64,000 bases of DNA from Streptomyces sp. ISL-43 (GCF_018614195.1 NZ_JAGGOT010000009.1:62001-126000), one strand, 5' to 3'; positions 18,401 to 28,483 are shown, numbered from the stretch's first letter. Notes: generated by a model from the sequence alone, not told the origin. Translations and numbers: made by a program.

Positions 18401-20090
18401 CCTGAAGCCGGCAGTCGCCGACGCGGTACGCGCGCTGCCCCGCGCACCCGGAGGAAGCCGGTCTACTCTGGCGCTGCTCCGCGGCCTCGGCGCGGTGCTG
18501 GTGCGCGCCGACCTCGAGCAGGCACTCGCTTCGGCCCGGCTGGGCGCCGACCCCTGGCAGGCCGAGACCGCCGTGCTGCGGGACGCGTTCGCCGCTCCGC
18601 GGTCTCCTGCAGCCGGCGCGCCGGCCACGTCCAAAGCCGAGGCGGAGGCCGAGGCGTGGCGAGCCGCGCTGGACGACGCAGTGCGCACTCCGGGCGCCTT
18701 GGAGGAATTCCGCCGGTCCTGCCGGCAGCACGACGGCATCCCGGGCTCCCGGGACCGCCTGAGCGCACTGATCGATGTCCACGCCTCCGCCGGACCCGAG
18801 GTCCGCGCCGCCCTCATCGACTGGATGACGGTCATCCAGCCCCTCGACGCACCACCCTGGACCATCGCCGAGACCACCCACGCGCCGGTGCCGCGACCGC
18901 GGACCGTGCACGTCGACGACCTCGACCAGCCCCGTTCGACCGCACTGCGGGAGCGCCTGCTGGCCATGCTGGGGGCATCCGCTCCGGACCGCCGGCACAC
19001 CGCGGCCCTGGCGCTGTCGCAGTGGCCCGAGCCCGAGGCCGCGCTTCCCGTGCTCCGAGCGTTCCTGCGAGGCCGCGTCGACGTACCCGTCGGTGTCGAG
19101 CCGGCCCGCATGCTGAGCGCCCTCGGCGAGAGGGAACTGCGCGCGGACGACATCCTGCACGACAGGGTCGCTCTCGCGGCGGGCCGGCTCGACCCGTGGG
19201 ACCTGGAACCGCTGGTCCCGCTGCTGCTGGAATGGTGGGAGCACGACCCGCCGTCCAGCAGCTCCGCGGCCGGGCAGGCGCTGCGCCGGGTCCCCGCCGA
19301 CGTACTGGCGGAACACCTCGGCGACCGCCTCGACGCCGGCGCCTGGGGGTTCCTCGACCTGCTCGGCGGGCGTTCCCTGCTGCGCACCCCCGCGCTGACG
19401 CGGACTTGCCGGCGGCTGCGCGCCGAAGGCCGCGACGACCTCGCGGACGGACTGCTCCTCGTCGAGGGTCCGCTGCGCCGCCCGGACGCCGTACGGCAGG
19501 ACGCCGCCGCGCTGGCAGCGCTCCGTGACCGGGCTCCGGCCGCGTCGGCAGGAGCGTCGCGACCCCCGTCCCGGCAGGACCTGTTGGACCTGGCCCGCAC
19601 CGGCGACCCGGTGCGGATACGCCAAGCGCTCACGCGACTGGCCGAGGGACACAGCGGCCCTGACCCGGACCAGGACCCCGGCCTGCGGGACCTGATCGGC
19701 GAGTTGCTGCACCATCCCAAGCCCAGGGTCCGCCTGCACGCCCAGCGGACCTCGCGGGCCGTGCTGGACCGGCAGACCTACCTGCACCACACGTCGATCC
19801 TACTGGACGACCCCCAGCCGGACCTGGTGCGCACGGCGATCCGGACCCTCTGCCACGCGAACTGGGCACCCGCGATCCCCGCCGTGACCGGAATGCTGGA
19901 GCACTCCCATCCCGTCGTCCGCAAGACCGCGGCCGAGGGGCTCATCTCCATGGGCACGCCGGCGATACCCGCTCTCAGACACGCCGCCGTCCACGCCCGT
20001 CCCGACAAGCGGCTCCTCTACACAGAGGTCCTCGAACAGATCACGACCGCCGAAGCCGATCCAGGTGTCGGGACGGGCCGCGCGACGTAG
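15432..20090 (+). CDS. Giant HEAT-like helical-repeat protein, function unknown
   Basis: This 1552-aa protein is almost wholly alpha-helical with HEAT/armadillo-like pairs, e.g. [34 protein letters not shown], and a C-terminal [20 protein letters not shown]. No signal peptide, membrane helix or catalytic motif was found, so it is probably a cytosolic scaffold. The -10-like TAGCAT (15420-15425) is 6 bp before the ATG, so the mRNA appears leaderless. It stands alone between metE and the NACHT gene on the same strand; a small minus-strand gene separates them. Large helical scaffolds of this type sit near STAND genes in Streptomyces, but a joint role is inference. Confidence 0.8.
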   Translation: MTTPADKSFHDAVRRADVGWLAGHLDAQFCPPAVFARLIRHDDPRLRHLGLVLLAERVTPDRMGDEREMAEFAGLLPASVEGPPEAVLALARLYERLGPYLRGRRLPSWRTAELPARVEIAWLCAELLNEPTVIRKEPPGELLYQAVRETTVIRAHRPERLVNELVNSGDPVLQAAALRLAREGLHAGLLAPALVREHVISLLGAGSADVVAAALGELAEPWAALDPLQPVRLSPFLAADPVNSRPEVADAALAAAAHHGHRGLLRQVIDSPDLPPGLRRRAMELLGDLADRDDIGALTAIAVADPLLFGGPAVTCLRGLHRRGHFPRDAHVPSIIGLALADHSIAPHEVATILFTCRQATFRVLVDAPADDPSWPRRLTLLVALAGQGAEELAIGHAITRVLPSAPAPGPFLAAIRALRHADAEDAVIALLPSAPAAALDALEAIGGHRTMTALREGLGLAPNGSAGVIAPHLRAVRGSALSVLWHLTHDPSQRRNLLARLDPADLPARISADLGGPDERELALLSSHLDPDEPVAALCRLAAHGGAGTLPIIADLLLRIVAELAASREPGGAAPRLEGGQPAGEPVVPREVLDAVHGLGRRLHERGRIRPSCLLDAQTAPEAGHALVATMALDLLDRPGLSSGEQVILLELLLRAPYARTRARAHRLLRHRDRHVRKHVIALLARDATGDDAQALSATLISLTAAQDVQTVRQALLALGHARARWASTAIAACLGHPNMNIKKTAAAVLVRAGTPTAVPALLSWLGRHDNPGLRGTLVEALRAILGDAYPATVLAAAEHSEAGRARELLLEGLDRTLPSRSVLALDDQASPVAPTLLTLVATGRVGLASGTIEDLSTVMAKHGITPPAAPRPAVDTAADVTSLTAEGWNPSVALRIAERHELPRPALLRVLRPMLADWLCLAGSEAAVRGRVLRLALRLCPAPWTTAELTAFARFAEVLLDGLAEASGEDRHDLIAVLEAVAPTLPAALKPAVADAVRALPRAPGGSRSTLALLRGLGAVLVRADLEQALASARLGADPWQAETAVLRDAFAAPRSPAAGAPATSKAEAEAEAWRAALDDAVRTPGALEEFRRSCRQHDGIPGSRDRLSALIDVHASAGPEVRAALIDWMTVIQPLDAPPWTIAETTHAPVPRPRTVHVDDLDQPRSTALRERLLAMLGASAPDRRHTAALALSQWPEPEAALPVLRAFLRGRVDVPVGVEPARMLSALGERELRADDILHDRVALAAGRLDPWDLEPLVPLLLEWWEHDPPSSSSAAGQALRRVPADVLAEHLGDRLDAGAWGFLDLLGGRSLLRTPALTRTCRRLRAEGRDDLADGLLLVEGPLRRPDAVRQDAAALAALRDRAPAASAGASRPPSRQDLLDLARTGDPVRIRQALTRLAEGHSGPDPDQDPGLRDLIGELLHHPKPRVRLHAQRTSRAVLDRQTYLHHTSILLDDPQPDLVRTAIRTLCHANWAPAIPAVTGMLEHSHPVVRKTAAEGLISMGTPAIPALRHAAVHARPDKRLLYTEVLEQITTAEADPGVGTGRAT

Positions 20091-20131
20091 TCGAAGTCGG
20101 GCGGGAGCAGGGTCGCCGTGCGGTGGCGCGG

Positions 20132-20398
20132 TCACAGGCCGCGTACCCGGCGCGAGGCCCGGGGCGCTGCCTGCGACCTGGTCCGTGAGGCCGCTTCCAG
20201 CTCCGCGGACGCGCGCACCACGGCCGCCCTGCGGGCCGGTGTCGAACCCTCTACGGCGATCCGGGTGCGCCGTGTGTGCTCCTCCTCCGTCCTCACGGCG
20301 GTGCGGTGGCCGATCCAGGCGCGGACCAGGGCGATGGCGGCTCCGACGGTCATGAGAACGGCAGCAAGAACGGGATCGACGGCTGTGAACTGAGTCAT
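20132..20398 (-). CDS. Small single-span membrane protein
   Basis: An 88-aa product from ATG 20398, chosen because GAGGAG lies 5-10 bp upstream. The N-terminal third is one transmembrane helix (VLAAVLMTVGAAIALVRAWI). The remainder is a charged, Arg/Ala-rich cytosolic helix. It is divergent from the NACHT gene (125 bp between starts) and shares its control region. The function is unknown. It could be a membrane partner of the NACHT protein or unrelated. Confidence 0.6.
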   Translation of the reverse strand: MTQFTAVDPVLAAVLMTVGAAIALVRAWIGHRTAVRTEEEHTRRTRIAVEGSTPARRAAVVRASAELEAASRTRSQAAPRASRRVRGL

Positions 20399-20456
20399 GG
20401 GATCTCCTCGCCGAGAGTGGGCGGTGAAGGGGTGTGCCACAACTCTGCGACCCGGT

Positions 20457-20487
20457 CGGAGTTTCCCTCTACGCTTGAGAAACTCCG
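20457..20487 (+). promoter_or_regulatory. Palindromic operator upstream of the NACHT gene
   Basis: CGGAGTTTC (20457-20465) and GAAACTCCG (20479-20487) form a perfect 9-bp inverted repeat with a 13-bp spacer that contains a -10-like TACGCT. The NACHT protein's own N-terminal HTH-like domain is a candidate binder. Confidence 0.55.
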
Positions 20488-20522
20488 GGAAATCAAGGGG
20501 CAGTCGGCGACACGGGGGAGCG

Positions 20523-23500
20523 ATGGTCGGGGGCCGTCCACCGAAAGGTGATCAGCAGCGCTATCCGGAACTCGAGGAACTGGCGTCGTGGTTTCGCGAG
20601 GCTGTGACGGACGCCGGCTACGAGAGCCTCAACGCCGTGGTGCGGGGGGAGATCGCCCACAAGAACGTCGTCTATGGAGTCTGCAACGCCACAAGGATGG
20701 TGAAGCCGGAGGTCATCCGGTCCTTCGCCGTGGCCCTGGGGCGTGAGACCTCAGACGTCATGCCGGTCTGGACTCGGGCCAAGGAAGCCATGGACCGTGC
20801 CGCGAGCGCGGCCCGGCAGGCACAGGCACCCAGGCTGTCCTCGTGGAGCGAACTGCCGCTGCCGACACTCATGGTGCGCAATTTGCTGGAGGCCCAGGCC
20901 AAGGCGGTGGAACGGCTGCCTTACGACAGGCTGGGCGTTGCCGAACCACCCTTGTCCGCCGTGTACGTGAGGCAGAAGATCCGAATTCCCGACGCGGTGG
21001 GGGACGGCTCGAGCCGCAAGGAAATGTCGTCGGCCGAAGGACACGACGCGCTCCCGCCGGTGAGTACTTCCCACCACGACGGCACCCAGAGCACCGAAAC
21101 CCAGCTGCCGGTGCCGAAGGCGATGGTCCGGCACCGGCATCTCCTGATCACCGGCGAGCCCGGTGCCGGCAAGTCCACGCTGTCGAGTCACCTCGCCTGG
21201 TCCCTTTCCCGCATCTGGTTACGGGAGGACACCAGCCTCGAGGCGCCGGTCGACGAGCCTCTGCTCCCCGTCAAGGTCGCCGCTCACACCCTCTTGGGTG
21301 AGACGGGCTCGTGGAGCGCCGTACTGAGAGAGGCCGTGTCCCGCAGCCTGGGACACAGCCTGATCGCCGATCCCGATCCCGGGCTCTTCCGCGGCCGCGT
21401 GCAGGGGGCACGCTGGCTGGTTCTGGTGGACGGCCTGGACGAGGTCGCCGACCGGGAGTCACGCGCCGAGGTCATCCGGATGATCGCGCTGCACACCCGT
21501 ACGGACGGGGACTACCGCTTTGTGATCACCAGCCGCCCGCTGCCCGACGGTGAGCTCGCTCCGCTGCGCGGGCCATCGGTGGGCGAGTACACCATGGAGC
21601 CCTTCGGCGCCGAGGAGCTGAAGGGCTTCGCCGACAAGTGGTTCGTTGCGCAGTACGGGGACAAGGCGTCGGCGCGGGCCGCCGCCGAGCGGTTCGTCGA
21701 GGAGGTGAAGGACAGCCGGCTCCAGGAACTGGTCCACAACCCCTTGTTGGCCACCATCGCGGCGGTCAATGCCACCGTGGACCCAGCGAACCCGCTCCCG
21801 ACCAGCCGGCTCAGCCTCTACCAGCGCTTCTTCGGGCACCTCCTCACACACCGTGCCGGAGGCCGGGCAGAGCTGCGCCGACGTTACGCGTCCGAACCGG
21901 AACGACTGGCCCTGACCCTCTGGCTGGACGGACAGAAGCGCCGGCTCCTCGGGGCGCTCGGGCGGCACCGGCTCGAGGGCGAGGAGTCGCTGTTCGAGGC
22001 GGCGTTGGCCTGGACGCGCGAACACGGCAGTGAGTACCTCGTCCTGGAGGACTGGCAGACCGACGTCAGGGACTTTCTGCAAGGGACAGGGCTGCTCGTA
22101 CAGGAGCAGCGCGACTACCGCTTCTTGCACCACTCCTTCGCCGAGTTCTTCGCCGCCCGGTCGTACGCGGAGGGCATCGGCCCGGATTTCCCCGACCTGG
22201 AGTCCTGGATCCTGCGCGCCTTCGACGAGGACAAGCAGACCTTGGCCATGTTCGTCCTCTGCCTGTGGGCGGAGCGGGAGGAGTGCGAGGCCGATCGGAT
22301 CGCCGACCGGTTGCGTACCGGGACGGTCGGAGGTCATGAGCGGCCGCTGCTGGCGGGTCTGCTCCTCGCCGAGGGGGTTGCCTTCGGGGAGGACAACCGC
22401 CGGCTCTTGGTGGACCGGTTGGAGAGCATCGGCTGCTGCGCCCGCGACGAGGTCCACCAGGAAGCGGCATTCGCGGCTCTGGGTGCGCTCGGGGCGCAGT
22501 CCGGTGTGCTGGACAGGCTGGAGCGCATGGCCCGCAGCCGGATTCTCGCGGGCGGGAATCGGCTCCTCGCAGTGGAGGCATTCAGCCGGTGCGGACCGCC
22601 GGATCTGACGGAGGAACTCCTCAGGGAGGTGCTGAGCGATGTGTCCGGCTGGCTGGGCAAGGCCGCACGCGTGGCCGTCGCACTCGGCGACCGGGCTCGG
22701 GAACTGGTCCGCCGGCGAGCCTGGGAACTGGTGGCGGAGCCCGGCAGGAACAGCTGGGACGTCTCGTACGCGGCGCAGGCTCTCGCGCAGATGGGAATGC
22801 GCGCGGACGCCGTTCAGCTCGCCCGCAAGGTACTGGAGGACCCGTCCGCAGGGGGGTACTCCATACAACGGGCCAGCGAAGCCTGGCTCACCGCGATGCC
22901 CGGTGCGGGGGAGGAACTGGCCGAGATCGTGATGTCCTGGCCGCCCACCGACCAATTCAGCCCCATGGCTGTGGGCAAGGCGTTGGAGAAGTCCGGCGAC
23001 ATCCGGGCCGCCGCCCGTGTGGCTCTGACGCTGCTCCGAAGGGATGCCACCGGCCAGCACATAATGGATTGGGCGGCATCCTTGTGGGCCAAGGCACACG
23101 GGCAGGAAGCACGCTCCGAGCTCCGGACGGCCTTCGAACGCAGCGGCGCCGACGCGGGGCACTACTTGTGGGTCCCTGCGCGCCTCCAACAGGCCCTGGC
23201 GTCCCTCGGCGAGGAGCAAGGGGCCCTCGACTGGGCGGACGAGGTGCAGGGCGGCGGCCGGTGGGGGACGTTCGAGGCGGGGAGCGCCGTCACGATCTGG
23301 CTGGAAGCGGCAGGGCCGGCCGGCGTGGGCGGGGTGATGGACCGCATCTCCCGCGGGAGGTCGCTCACCCCCGCCGACCGGCCGGCCGTCGCGGAAGTGC
23401 TCCTGAACAGCGGTGCGCCTGACGAGGCGGGAGAAGTCGCCGAGCTCGCGTTGCGAACACCCTTCTGCTCTCGTAGCGGGTACGAGGAGGCGACGCGGGT

Positions 23501-24062
23501 GCTGCTCAAGGCCCGAGGCGCCAGCGCGGCCGGTCGCCTGCTGGAGATCTGGGACGGCACCCCGGCCCTGGCCGACGGCAGCGACTGGCTCCAAGGAGTT
23601 CTGCAGGTCCTGCGACATCAGGAGGACCACCTCGAGGCGACCGGCATCCTTGCCCGACGGCTGGTGACCTTGCCCGCCGGCGATGCGGATGACGCACTGC
23701 GCGGCCTACGCGTGCTCCTCGCCCTGCAAGGCGGCGAGGCGGTGCCCTATGTCATCGATGCCGCGCTGACCCACCCCTGGGTCAAATGGCATCAGGTGTG
23801 CGAACTCGCCACGGAGCTCGCGGCATTGGGGGAACGGGAGGCCGCCCTGCGCCTGTGGAAGCACGCCCTCGGATTCCCGGACCCTCCCCTAGGGGTCGAG
23901 CTCTCCTTGCTCATCGACATGCAGGCCGCGGGACTTGACGCCGAGGCCGCCGCCCATATCGAGACACTCATCACCTGCCCGGGAACCCACGCGTCGCGGC
24001 GGCTGAGGCTGCGGCAGTTGCTGGCTTGGCTCAACGCTGCCGGGGCGGCACCGGAGTGGTGA
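20523..24062 (+). CDS. NACHT STAND ATPase with N-terminal HTH-like domain
   Basis: The 1179-aa protein begins with a small helical domain (about residues 10-75, LEELASWFREAVTDAG...) resembling an Xre-type HTH. The NACHT NTPase follows: Walker A GEPGAGKST (about residues 211-219), Walker B LVLVDGLDEVAD (about 300-311), sensor-like FVITSRPLPDG, and a winged-helix/FLHHSFAEFFAARSYA end (about 540). The last ~620 residues are helical TPR/HEAT-like repeats that probably sense a trigger. Bacterial NACHT proteins include anti-phage defence proteins; that role is likely but not shown. ATG 20523 has GGGGGAG upstream; an in-frame start at 20397 is possible but would begin inside the promoter palindrome. 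The 3' end overlaps the convergent gene by 32 bp. Confidence 0.85.
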   Translation: MVGGRPPKGDQQRYPELEELASWFREAVTDAGYESLNAVVRGEIAHKNVVYGVCNATRMVKPEVIRSFAVALGRETSDVMPVWTRAKEAMDRAASAARQAQAPRLSSWSELPLPTLMVRNLLEAQAKAVERLPYDRLGVAEPPLSAVYVRQKIRIPDAVGDGSSRKEMSSAEGHDALPPVSTSHHDGTQSTETQLPVPKAMVRHRHLLITGEPGAGKSTLSSHLAWSLSRIWLREDTSLEAPVDEPLLPVKVAAHTLLGETGSWSAVLREAVSRSLGHSLIADPDPGLFRGRVQGARWLVLVDGLDEVADRESRAEVIRMIALHTRTDGDYRFVITSRPLPDGELAPLRGPSVGEYTMEPFGAEELKGFADKWFVAQYGDKASARAAAERFVEEVKDSRLQELVHNPLLATIAAVNATVDPANPLPTSRLSLYQRFFGHLLTHRAGGRAELRRRYASEPERLALTLWLDGQKRRLLGALGRHRLEGEESLFEAALAWTREHGSEYLVLEDWQTDVRDFLQGTGLLVQEQRDYRFLHHSFAEFFAARSYAEGIGPDFPDLESWILRAFDEDKQTLAMFVLCLWAEREECEADRIADRLRTGTVGGHERPLLAGLLLAEGVAFGEDNRRLLVDRLESIGCCARDEVHQEAAFAALGALGAQSGVLDRLERMARSRILAGGNRLLAVEAFSRCGPPDLTEELLREVLSDVSGWLGKAARVAVALGDRARELVRRRAWELVAEPGRNSWDVSYAAQALAQMGMRADAVQLARKVLEDPSAGGYSIQRASEAWLTAMPGAGEELAEIVMSWPPTDQFSPMAVGKALEKSGDIRAAARVALTLLRRDATGQHIMDWAASLWAKAHGQEARSELRTAFERSGADAGHYLWVPARLQQALASLGEEQGALDWADEVQGGGRWGTFEAGSAVTIWLEAAGPAGVGGVMDRISRGRSLTPADRPAVAEVLLNSGAPDEAGEVAELALRTPFCSRSGYEEATRVLLKARGASAAGRLLEIWDGTPALADGSDWLQGVLQVLRHQEDHLEATGILARRLVTLPAGDADDALRGLRVLLALQGGEAVPYVIDAALTHPWVKWHQVCELATELAALGEREAALRLWKHALGFPDPPLGVELSLLIDMQAAGLDAEAAAHIETLITCPGTHASRRLRLRQLLAWLNAAGAAPEW

Positions 24063-25071
24063 GTCCGGCGCGTTCGGCGAGGGCGCCGCCCTGGAACCGG
24101 CTCTCGGCGCCGAGCTCCTCCAGCAGGTCGGCAATGTGGCGGCGGCAGGTGCGCAGGGACATGCCCATCCGCCGGGCGATCACCTCGTCCTTCGCGCCCT
24201 CGGCCAGCAGCCCCACCAGCGCCCGGCGCAGGCTCGGGCCGACCTCCTTGTAGGCGGCCTCGCTGCTGCCGTGGAACGGGGTCGCGCCGGACCACTGCTG
24301 GTCGAACACCCGGCACAGGTACGCCACCACGTCCGGGTCCCGGACCAGCACGGCCCCTTCGCCCGGGCCGCCGTCGACACGTCGGGGCAGGAAGGCCACC
24401 GAGCGGTCGAACACCACGGCCCGGTCGGGTAGTTCGGCGGCGGTGCGGTACTCGGCGCCGGCCCCGGTGAGGGTCTCGACGTACCCCTGTGTGGAGAGGC
24501 TGGCGCGCGCCGAGTGCTGGTAGAGGGTGCGCATCCGCACCCCGCGGCGCAGCATCGCGAGGTCCCGTTCGATGGCGTCCCCGAGCCGGTGCGGGGCCCG
24601 GCCGCCGCCGGGCTGGATGCTGAACACCTCCTCCCGGCACCGGGCCGACTCCTCGGTGAGCATCGCCGAGGCGGCCGTGAGGTCCGCCAGCACGTCCACG
24701 CCCTGCCGGTGGTCGCGTTCGCGCCGGGCGGTGAGGTAGTGCGGCATCAGGGAGCGCAGGTCCTCGCGTACGGACTGGGCGTGCGCGGCGGCCTGCGCGA
24801 CCTGGGCCTCCAGCGGGCCGACGACCTCCGCGGCGGCGGCGTCCGGGCTGACCGGGATCAGTTCCTCGGGACTGCCGGGCGCCGGGCGCAGCAGCCGGAG
24901 CAGCAGCAGGGTGCGGCAAGCCCGCTCGACCTCCTCCGGAGTCATGTCGAGGGCCTCGGGTACGTCGGGCGGCCACCTCTTGAGGCTGCCCTGCGACAGC
25001 GCGTACTCGAAGACGGCGACGGCCCGGTCGTCCAGTCGCGGCAGTTCGATGGAATTGGTATGTGTGGTCAT
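24031..25071 (-). CDS. TrmB/LuxR-type transcriptional regulator (paralogue 1)
   Basis: The 346-aa protein has an N-terminal winged-helix region like TrmB (about residues 14-60), a middle coiled or sensor-like region (about 80-270), and a C-terminal LuxR-type HTH (about 283-335: KDEVIARRMGMSLRTCRRHIADLLEELGAESRF, quoted here only in part). There is no receiver domain. GGGGAAA precedes the ATG. It is divergent from a small exported peptide gene and the LanL operon, so it may control lanthipeptide production. Two similar regulators occur at 55476 and 60731. The last 32 bp overlap the NACHT gene tail to tail. Confidence 0.78.
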   Translation of the reverse strand: MTTHTNSIELPRLDDRAVAVFEYALSQGSLKRWPPDVPEALDMTPEEVERACRTLLLLRLLRPAPGSPEELIPVSPDAAAAEVVGPLEAQVAQAAAHAQSVREDLRSLMPHYLTARRERDHRQGVDVLADLTAASAMLTEESARCREEVFSIQPGGGRAPHRLGDAIERDLAMLRRGVRMRTLYQHSARASLSTQGYVETLTGAGAEYRTAAELPDRAVVFDRSVAFLPRRVDGGPGEGAVLVRDPDVVAYLCRVFDQQWSGATPFHGSSEAAYKEVGPSLRRALVGLLAEGAKDEVIARRMGMSLRTCRRHIADLLEELGAESRFQGGALAERAGLTTPVPPRQR

Positions 25072-25277
25072 GATTTCCCCTGTAATGCGGCCCTGCTACT
25101 TCCGTGTCATGCAGGCTATTGCCAGCCCACAGGGCTGGACCAAGGGGGCGTGCCGGTATGAACTTTGAGCATCCGGCCGGGCCACACCCATCAGGCCGAT
25201 ATGCCGATATACGGCGCGAACCGCCCGACGCGGGCGTTCGCCGCTCGATCCACGATCTCCCAACCAGGAGCTGCGCC

Positions 25278-25469
25278 ATGTCCCGAACCCTCAGCTGTCT
25301 GTTCCTCCTCACGGTCCTGCTGGCCGGCGGTTCCGTCGCCGCCCGGTCCGAGGCGGGGCCGGGGGCGGCCGATGGGTATCTGGGTGCGCGGGACGGGGCG
25401 ACCGCGGTCCTCGCCGCGGACATTCTCGACACGAGCTGGGGTGACGAGAACATCCGGCCCTCTCTTTAG
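25278..25469 (+). CDS. Small exported peptide
   Basis: A 63-aa ORF with AGGAG 7 bp before the ATG. The N-terminus is a clear signal peptide (MSRTLSCLFLLTVLLAGGSV, cleavage likely near AARSEA). The mature part is about 38 residues, acidic, with no Cys, and contains LDTSWGDEN near the C-terminus. It lies between a divergent TrmB/LuxR-type regulator and the LanL gene. It could be an extracellular signal sensed by the regulator's system; this is inference. The family is not one I can name. Confidence 0.6.
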   Translation: MSRTLSCLFLLTVLLAGGSVAARSEAGPGAADGYLGARDGATAVLAADILDTSWGDENIRPSL

Positions 25470-25539
25470 GGCCCGCCGGCCCATCCCGTCCGCCTCATTG
25501 GTTCCGCCGTGCGAAGTGCGAAGTGCGAGGTCGTAGAGC

Positions 25540-28395
25540 GTGTCATCACTGCCCGAGACTCCGTCCCGGTCCCTCACCGGGCCGCGGCGGACACGCGCGG
25601 AGGGCCCCGCGGACCTGGCGCTGCTGCCCGATCTGGTACGCGCCGTCCTCGCGCGGGGCGAGGCCGGCCGGGCCGGGGCACCGGAGGACTGGGCCGTGGA
25701 AACGGGCGAGTTCTGGTGCCACGTCCGGCCGGGGGATGCCGTCCGCCGGACCCAGGGGTGGAAGCTGCACGTCTCGGCCACCCCGCTGTCGGCCCCACTG
25801 GTGCTGGCCAGGTCCGCCCAGGTGCTGACCGCCCACCGGGCGCCGTTCAAGTTCGCGGCCAGCCCCGCGCGGGTCGCCGCCCTGGTCTCGGGGCGCTTCG
25901 CCCGGGGTGGGGGCGGCAAGTTCATCACGGTCTACCCGGTCGACGACACGCAGTTCCGGCTGCTCGCCGAGGAGTTGCACCGGGCCACCGTGGGGCTGCC
26001 CGGTCCCGCGGTGCTCTCCGACCGGCGCTACCTGCCGGACAGTCAGGTCTACTACCGCTACGGGGTGTTCGCGGCGGCCCCCGAGCTCACGGCCGACGGC
26101 GCCTTCGCCGCCCGCCTGAGGGACCCCGAGGGCCGGCCGGTACCCGACGAGCGCAACGCCTGGTACAGCCCGCCGTCCTGGGCGGGCGACCCGTTCCCGG
26201 GCCGCCCGGTCGCTCCGGCCCGCAGCACGGCCACCGCGAAGCCCGTGCTGCTGCACGAGCGCTACCTCGTGCGTGGGGCGATCCAGCACTCCAACAAGGG
26301 GGGTGTCTTCCGGGCGGAGGACACCGCCACCGGCGCCCAGGTGGTCGTCAAACAGGCCCGTCCCCATGTGGGCGCCGGCCTCGAAGGGCTGGACGTACGG
26401 GACCTGCTGCGCCGGGAGGCGGCCCTGCTGGAACGTTTCGGCAAGCGGTTCCCCGACCGGGTCCCCCGGGTCGTCGAGGTATTCGAGCAGCAGGGCAGCA
26501 CCTTCCTGGTCGCCGAGTCCGTTCCCGGAGCGACGCTGCGACGGACCGTGGCCGAGCGGTTGATCCGGGAGGGCGCCGGCTGTCCCGACGAGCGGACCGC
26601 CGACTCCCTCGTCCGGCAACTGCTCGACCTGGTCGCCGCGGCCCACGAACTCGGCGTCACCCTGCACGACTTCAACCCCAACAACGTCATGGTCACCCCC
26701 GACGGACAGCTGCGGCTGATCGACCTGGAGATGGCCGCCGAGGAGGGCGAACGCTGGGTGCTCGGCGCCACCCCCGGCTACACCGCCCCCGAATTGCGCG
26801 CCGCCGACCCGGTGGCCCCCGCGTTCGGGCCCGGTGTGGACCTCTACGCCCTGGGCGCCACCGTCCTGCACGCCCTGACCGGCGCCGATCCGCTCTTCGC
26901 GGGTGACCGGCCCGAAGCGGAGGCCCGCCCGGACGAGGAGCGACTGTCCCGGCTCCTGGATCTGCTGGGCCGCGACCAGCCGCTCGTACGACGCCACGGG
27001 CCGCTGGTCCGGGGGCTGATGCGGGACGCGCCCGCGGACCGCTGGACGCTGGAGCGGGCTCGGGAGGCCCTTGCCGGCGGCGCGGCACCGGCGGAATCGG
27101 CGGCACCCGCCGCACCCGCCCGCGCTACGGGGTCCACGGGGTCCACGGGCCCGGCGGAGGTGCGCGCACGGCTGCTGCACGACGGCATCGCCCACCTGCT
27201 GGCCACCATGCGCCCGGCGGACCCCGACCGGCTCTGGGCCGCGGACTCCTTCGGCGAGACCTGCGACCCGGTGGCCCTCCAGCACGGCTCGGCCGGCGGA
27301 GTGGGCGTGCTCGCCCGGGCCCTGCGCCACGCGGACGACCTCGCGGCCGGCTCCCCGTACGGACCGCCGGTCACCCGGGAGGCCCTGCGCGCGGGGCTGC
27401 GTAGGGCCGCGCTCTGGACGGCGGACCGGCAGGAGGCGCTGCCCGGCAACCTGCCCGGACTCCACTTCGGCCGCTCGGGCACGGCTTGGGCCCTGCTCGA
27501 CGCCGCCGGGGCGCTTCGGGACGCGGCGCTCACCGAACGCGCCGTCGCGCTCGCCCTGGCGCTGCCCGTGGAGTGGCCCAACCCCGACGTCTGCCACGGC
27601 GCGGCCGGCGTCGGCCTGACCCAGCTGCACTTCTGGCGCACCACGGGGGACCCGCGCTTCCTCGACCGTGCCGCGCAGGCCGCCGAAGGGCTGCTGGCAG
27701 CGGCTCGGCGTACGCCCGAGGGCATCTTCTGGCCGGTGCCCGAGGACTTCGACTCCGGTCTGGCGGGTGCCTGGCACTACGGGTTCGCGCACGGGGTGGC
27801 CGGCGTCGGTACCTTCCTGCTCCTGGCCTGGGAGGCAACGGGCGACGAGCGGCTGCGCGCCGCGGCCGTGGCGGCGGGCGCCACCCTCGCCGAGGCCGCC
27901 CGCCGCGGCCCGGCAGGCACGTTGTGGCCCGTGGACCGGGCCCGGCACCTGTCGGACTCCCCGGACCTGGCCAGGCACTGGTGCAGCGGTTCCTCCGGCG
28001 TGGGCACCTTCCTGGTCCGCCTCCGCTCGGTCACCGGCACCCGCGACGAGGGCCTGGCCGACCTGGTGGAGGGCGCGGCTGCCGCCGTCAGGGCGGGCAG
28101 GGTGACCGATTCGCCCGCCACCTGCCACGGACTCGCGGGCAACGCCGAGTTCCTGCTCGACGCCGCCGAGCTGACGGGCGATGCGCGCCACCGGGCCGGA
28201 GCCGAGCTGCTGGTCGAGCACATGGCGGCCCAGGCGGTGCTGCGCGATGGCCGGCTGCTGGTGCCCGACGAGAACCGCAAGGCCGTGCTGGCCGAGTACG
28301 CCACCGGTCTGGCCGGGAGCCTCTCGCTGCTGCTGCGCTTGAGGTACGGCGGCCCGCGAGCCTGGCTGCCCGAGGGCGAATCCGCCCACCCCTGA
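25540..28395 (+). CDS. lanL: Class IV-type lanthionine synthetase (lyase-kinase-cyclase)
   Basis: The 951-aa enzyme makes lanthionine rings in a precursor peptide. Residues about 1-225 form the phosphoSer/Thr lyase domain. Residues about 240-515 are a Ser/Thr-kinase-like domain (VVVKQARP; HDFNPNNVMV as catalytic loop; LIDLEM in place of DFG). Residues about 540-940 form a LanC-type cyclase. The cyclase retains all zinc ligands: Cys815 in HWCSGSSG, and Cys862-His863 in CHGLAG; GFAHG is also present. Class III LanKC enzymes usually lack these, so class IV (LanL) fits better. The GTG start has only a weak ribosome site. The precursor gene is 88 bp downstream. No transporter or leader protease gene is adjacent. 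Confidence 0.88.
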   Translation: MSSLPETPSRSLTGPRRTRAEGPADLALLPDLVRAVLARGEAGRAGAPEDWAVETGEFWCHVRPGDAVRRTQGWKLHVSATPLSAPLVLARSAQVLTAHRAPFKFAASPARVAALVSGRFARGGGGKFITVYPVDDTQFRLLAEELHRATVGLPGPAVLSDRRYLPDSQVYYRYGVFAAAPELTADGAFAARLRDPEGRPVPDERNAWYSPPSWAGDPFPGRPVAPARSTATAKPVLLHERYLVRGAIQHSNKGGVFRAEDTATGAQVVVKQARPHVGAGLEGLDVRDLLRREAALLERFGKRFPDRVPRVVEVFEQQGSTFLVAESVPGATLRRTVAERLIREGAGCPDERTADSLVRQLLDLVAAAHELGVTLHDFNPNNVMVTPDGQLRLIDLEMAAEEGERWVLGATPGYTAPELRAADPVAPAFGPGVDLYALGATVLHALTGADPLFAGDRPEAEARPDEERLSRLLDLLGRDQPLVRRHGPLVRGLMRDAPADRWTLERAREALAGGAAPAESAAPAAPARATGSTGSTGPAEVRARLLHDGIAHLLATMRPADPDRLWAADSFGETCDPVALQHGSAGGVGVLARALRHADDLAAGSPYGPPVTREALRAGLRRAALWTADRQEALPGNLPGLHFGRSGTAWALLDAAGALRDAALTERAVALALALPVEWPNPDVCHGAAGVGLTQLHFWRTTGDPRFLDRAAQAAEGLLAAARRTPEGIFWPVPEDFDSGLAGAWHYGFAHGVAGVGTFLLLAWEATGDERLRAAAVAAGATLAEAARRGPAGTLWPVDRARHLSDSPDLARHWCSGSSGVGTFLVRLRSVTGTRDEGLADLVEGAAAAVRAGRVTDSPATCHGLAGNAEFLLDAAELTGDARHRAGAELLVEHMAAQAVLRDGRLLVPDENRKAVLAEYATGLAGSLSLLLRLRYGGPRAWLPEGESAHP

Positions 28396-28399
28396 GTGT

Positions 28400-28420
28400 C
28401 CGGTGGCCGTGGGCCACCGG
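28400..28420 (+). promoter_or_regulatory. Hairpin between synthetase and precursor
   Basis: CCGGTGGC (28400-28407) pairs with GCCACCGG (28413-28420) just after the lanL stop. It may partly end the lanL message or protect the processed precursor RNA. Confidence 0.45.
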
Positions 28421-28483
28421 CTGCCGGGCCCATCCGGGTCCGGTGTTCCATCCGCAGTTCGATCCGCACAGAAGGAGACCGCC

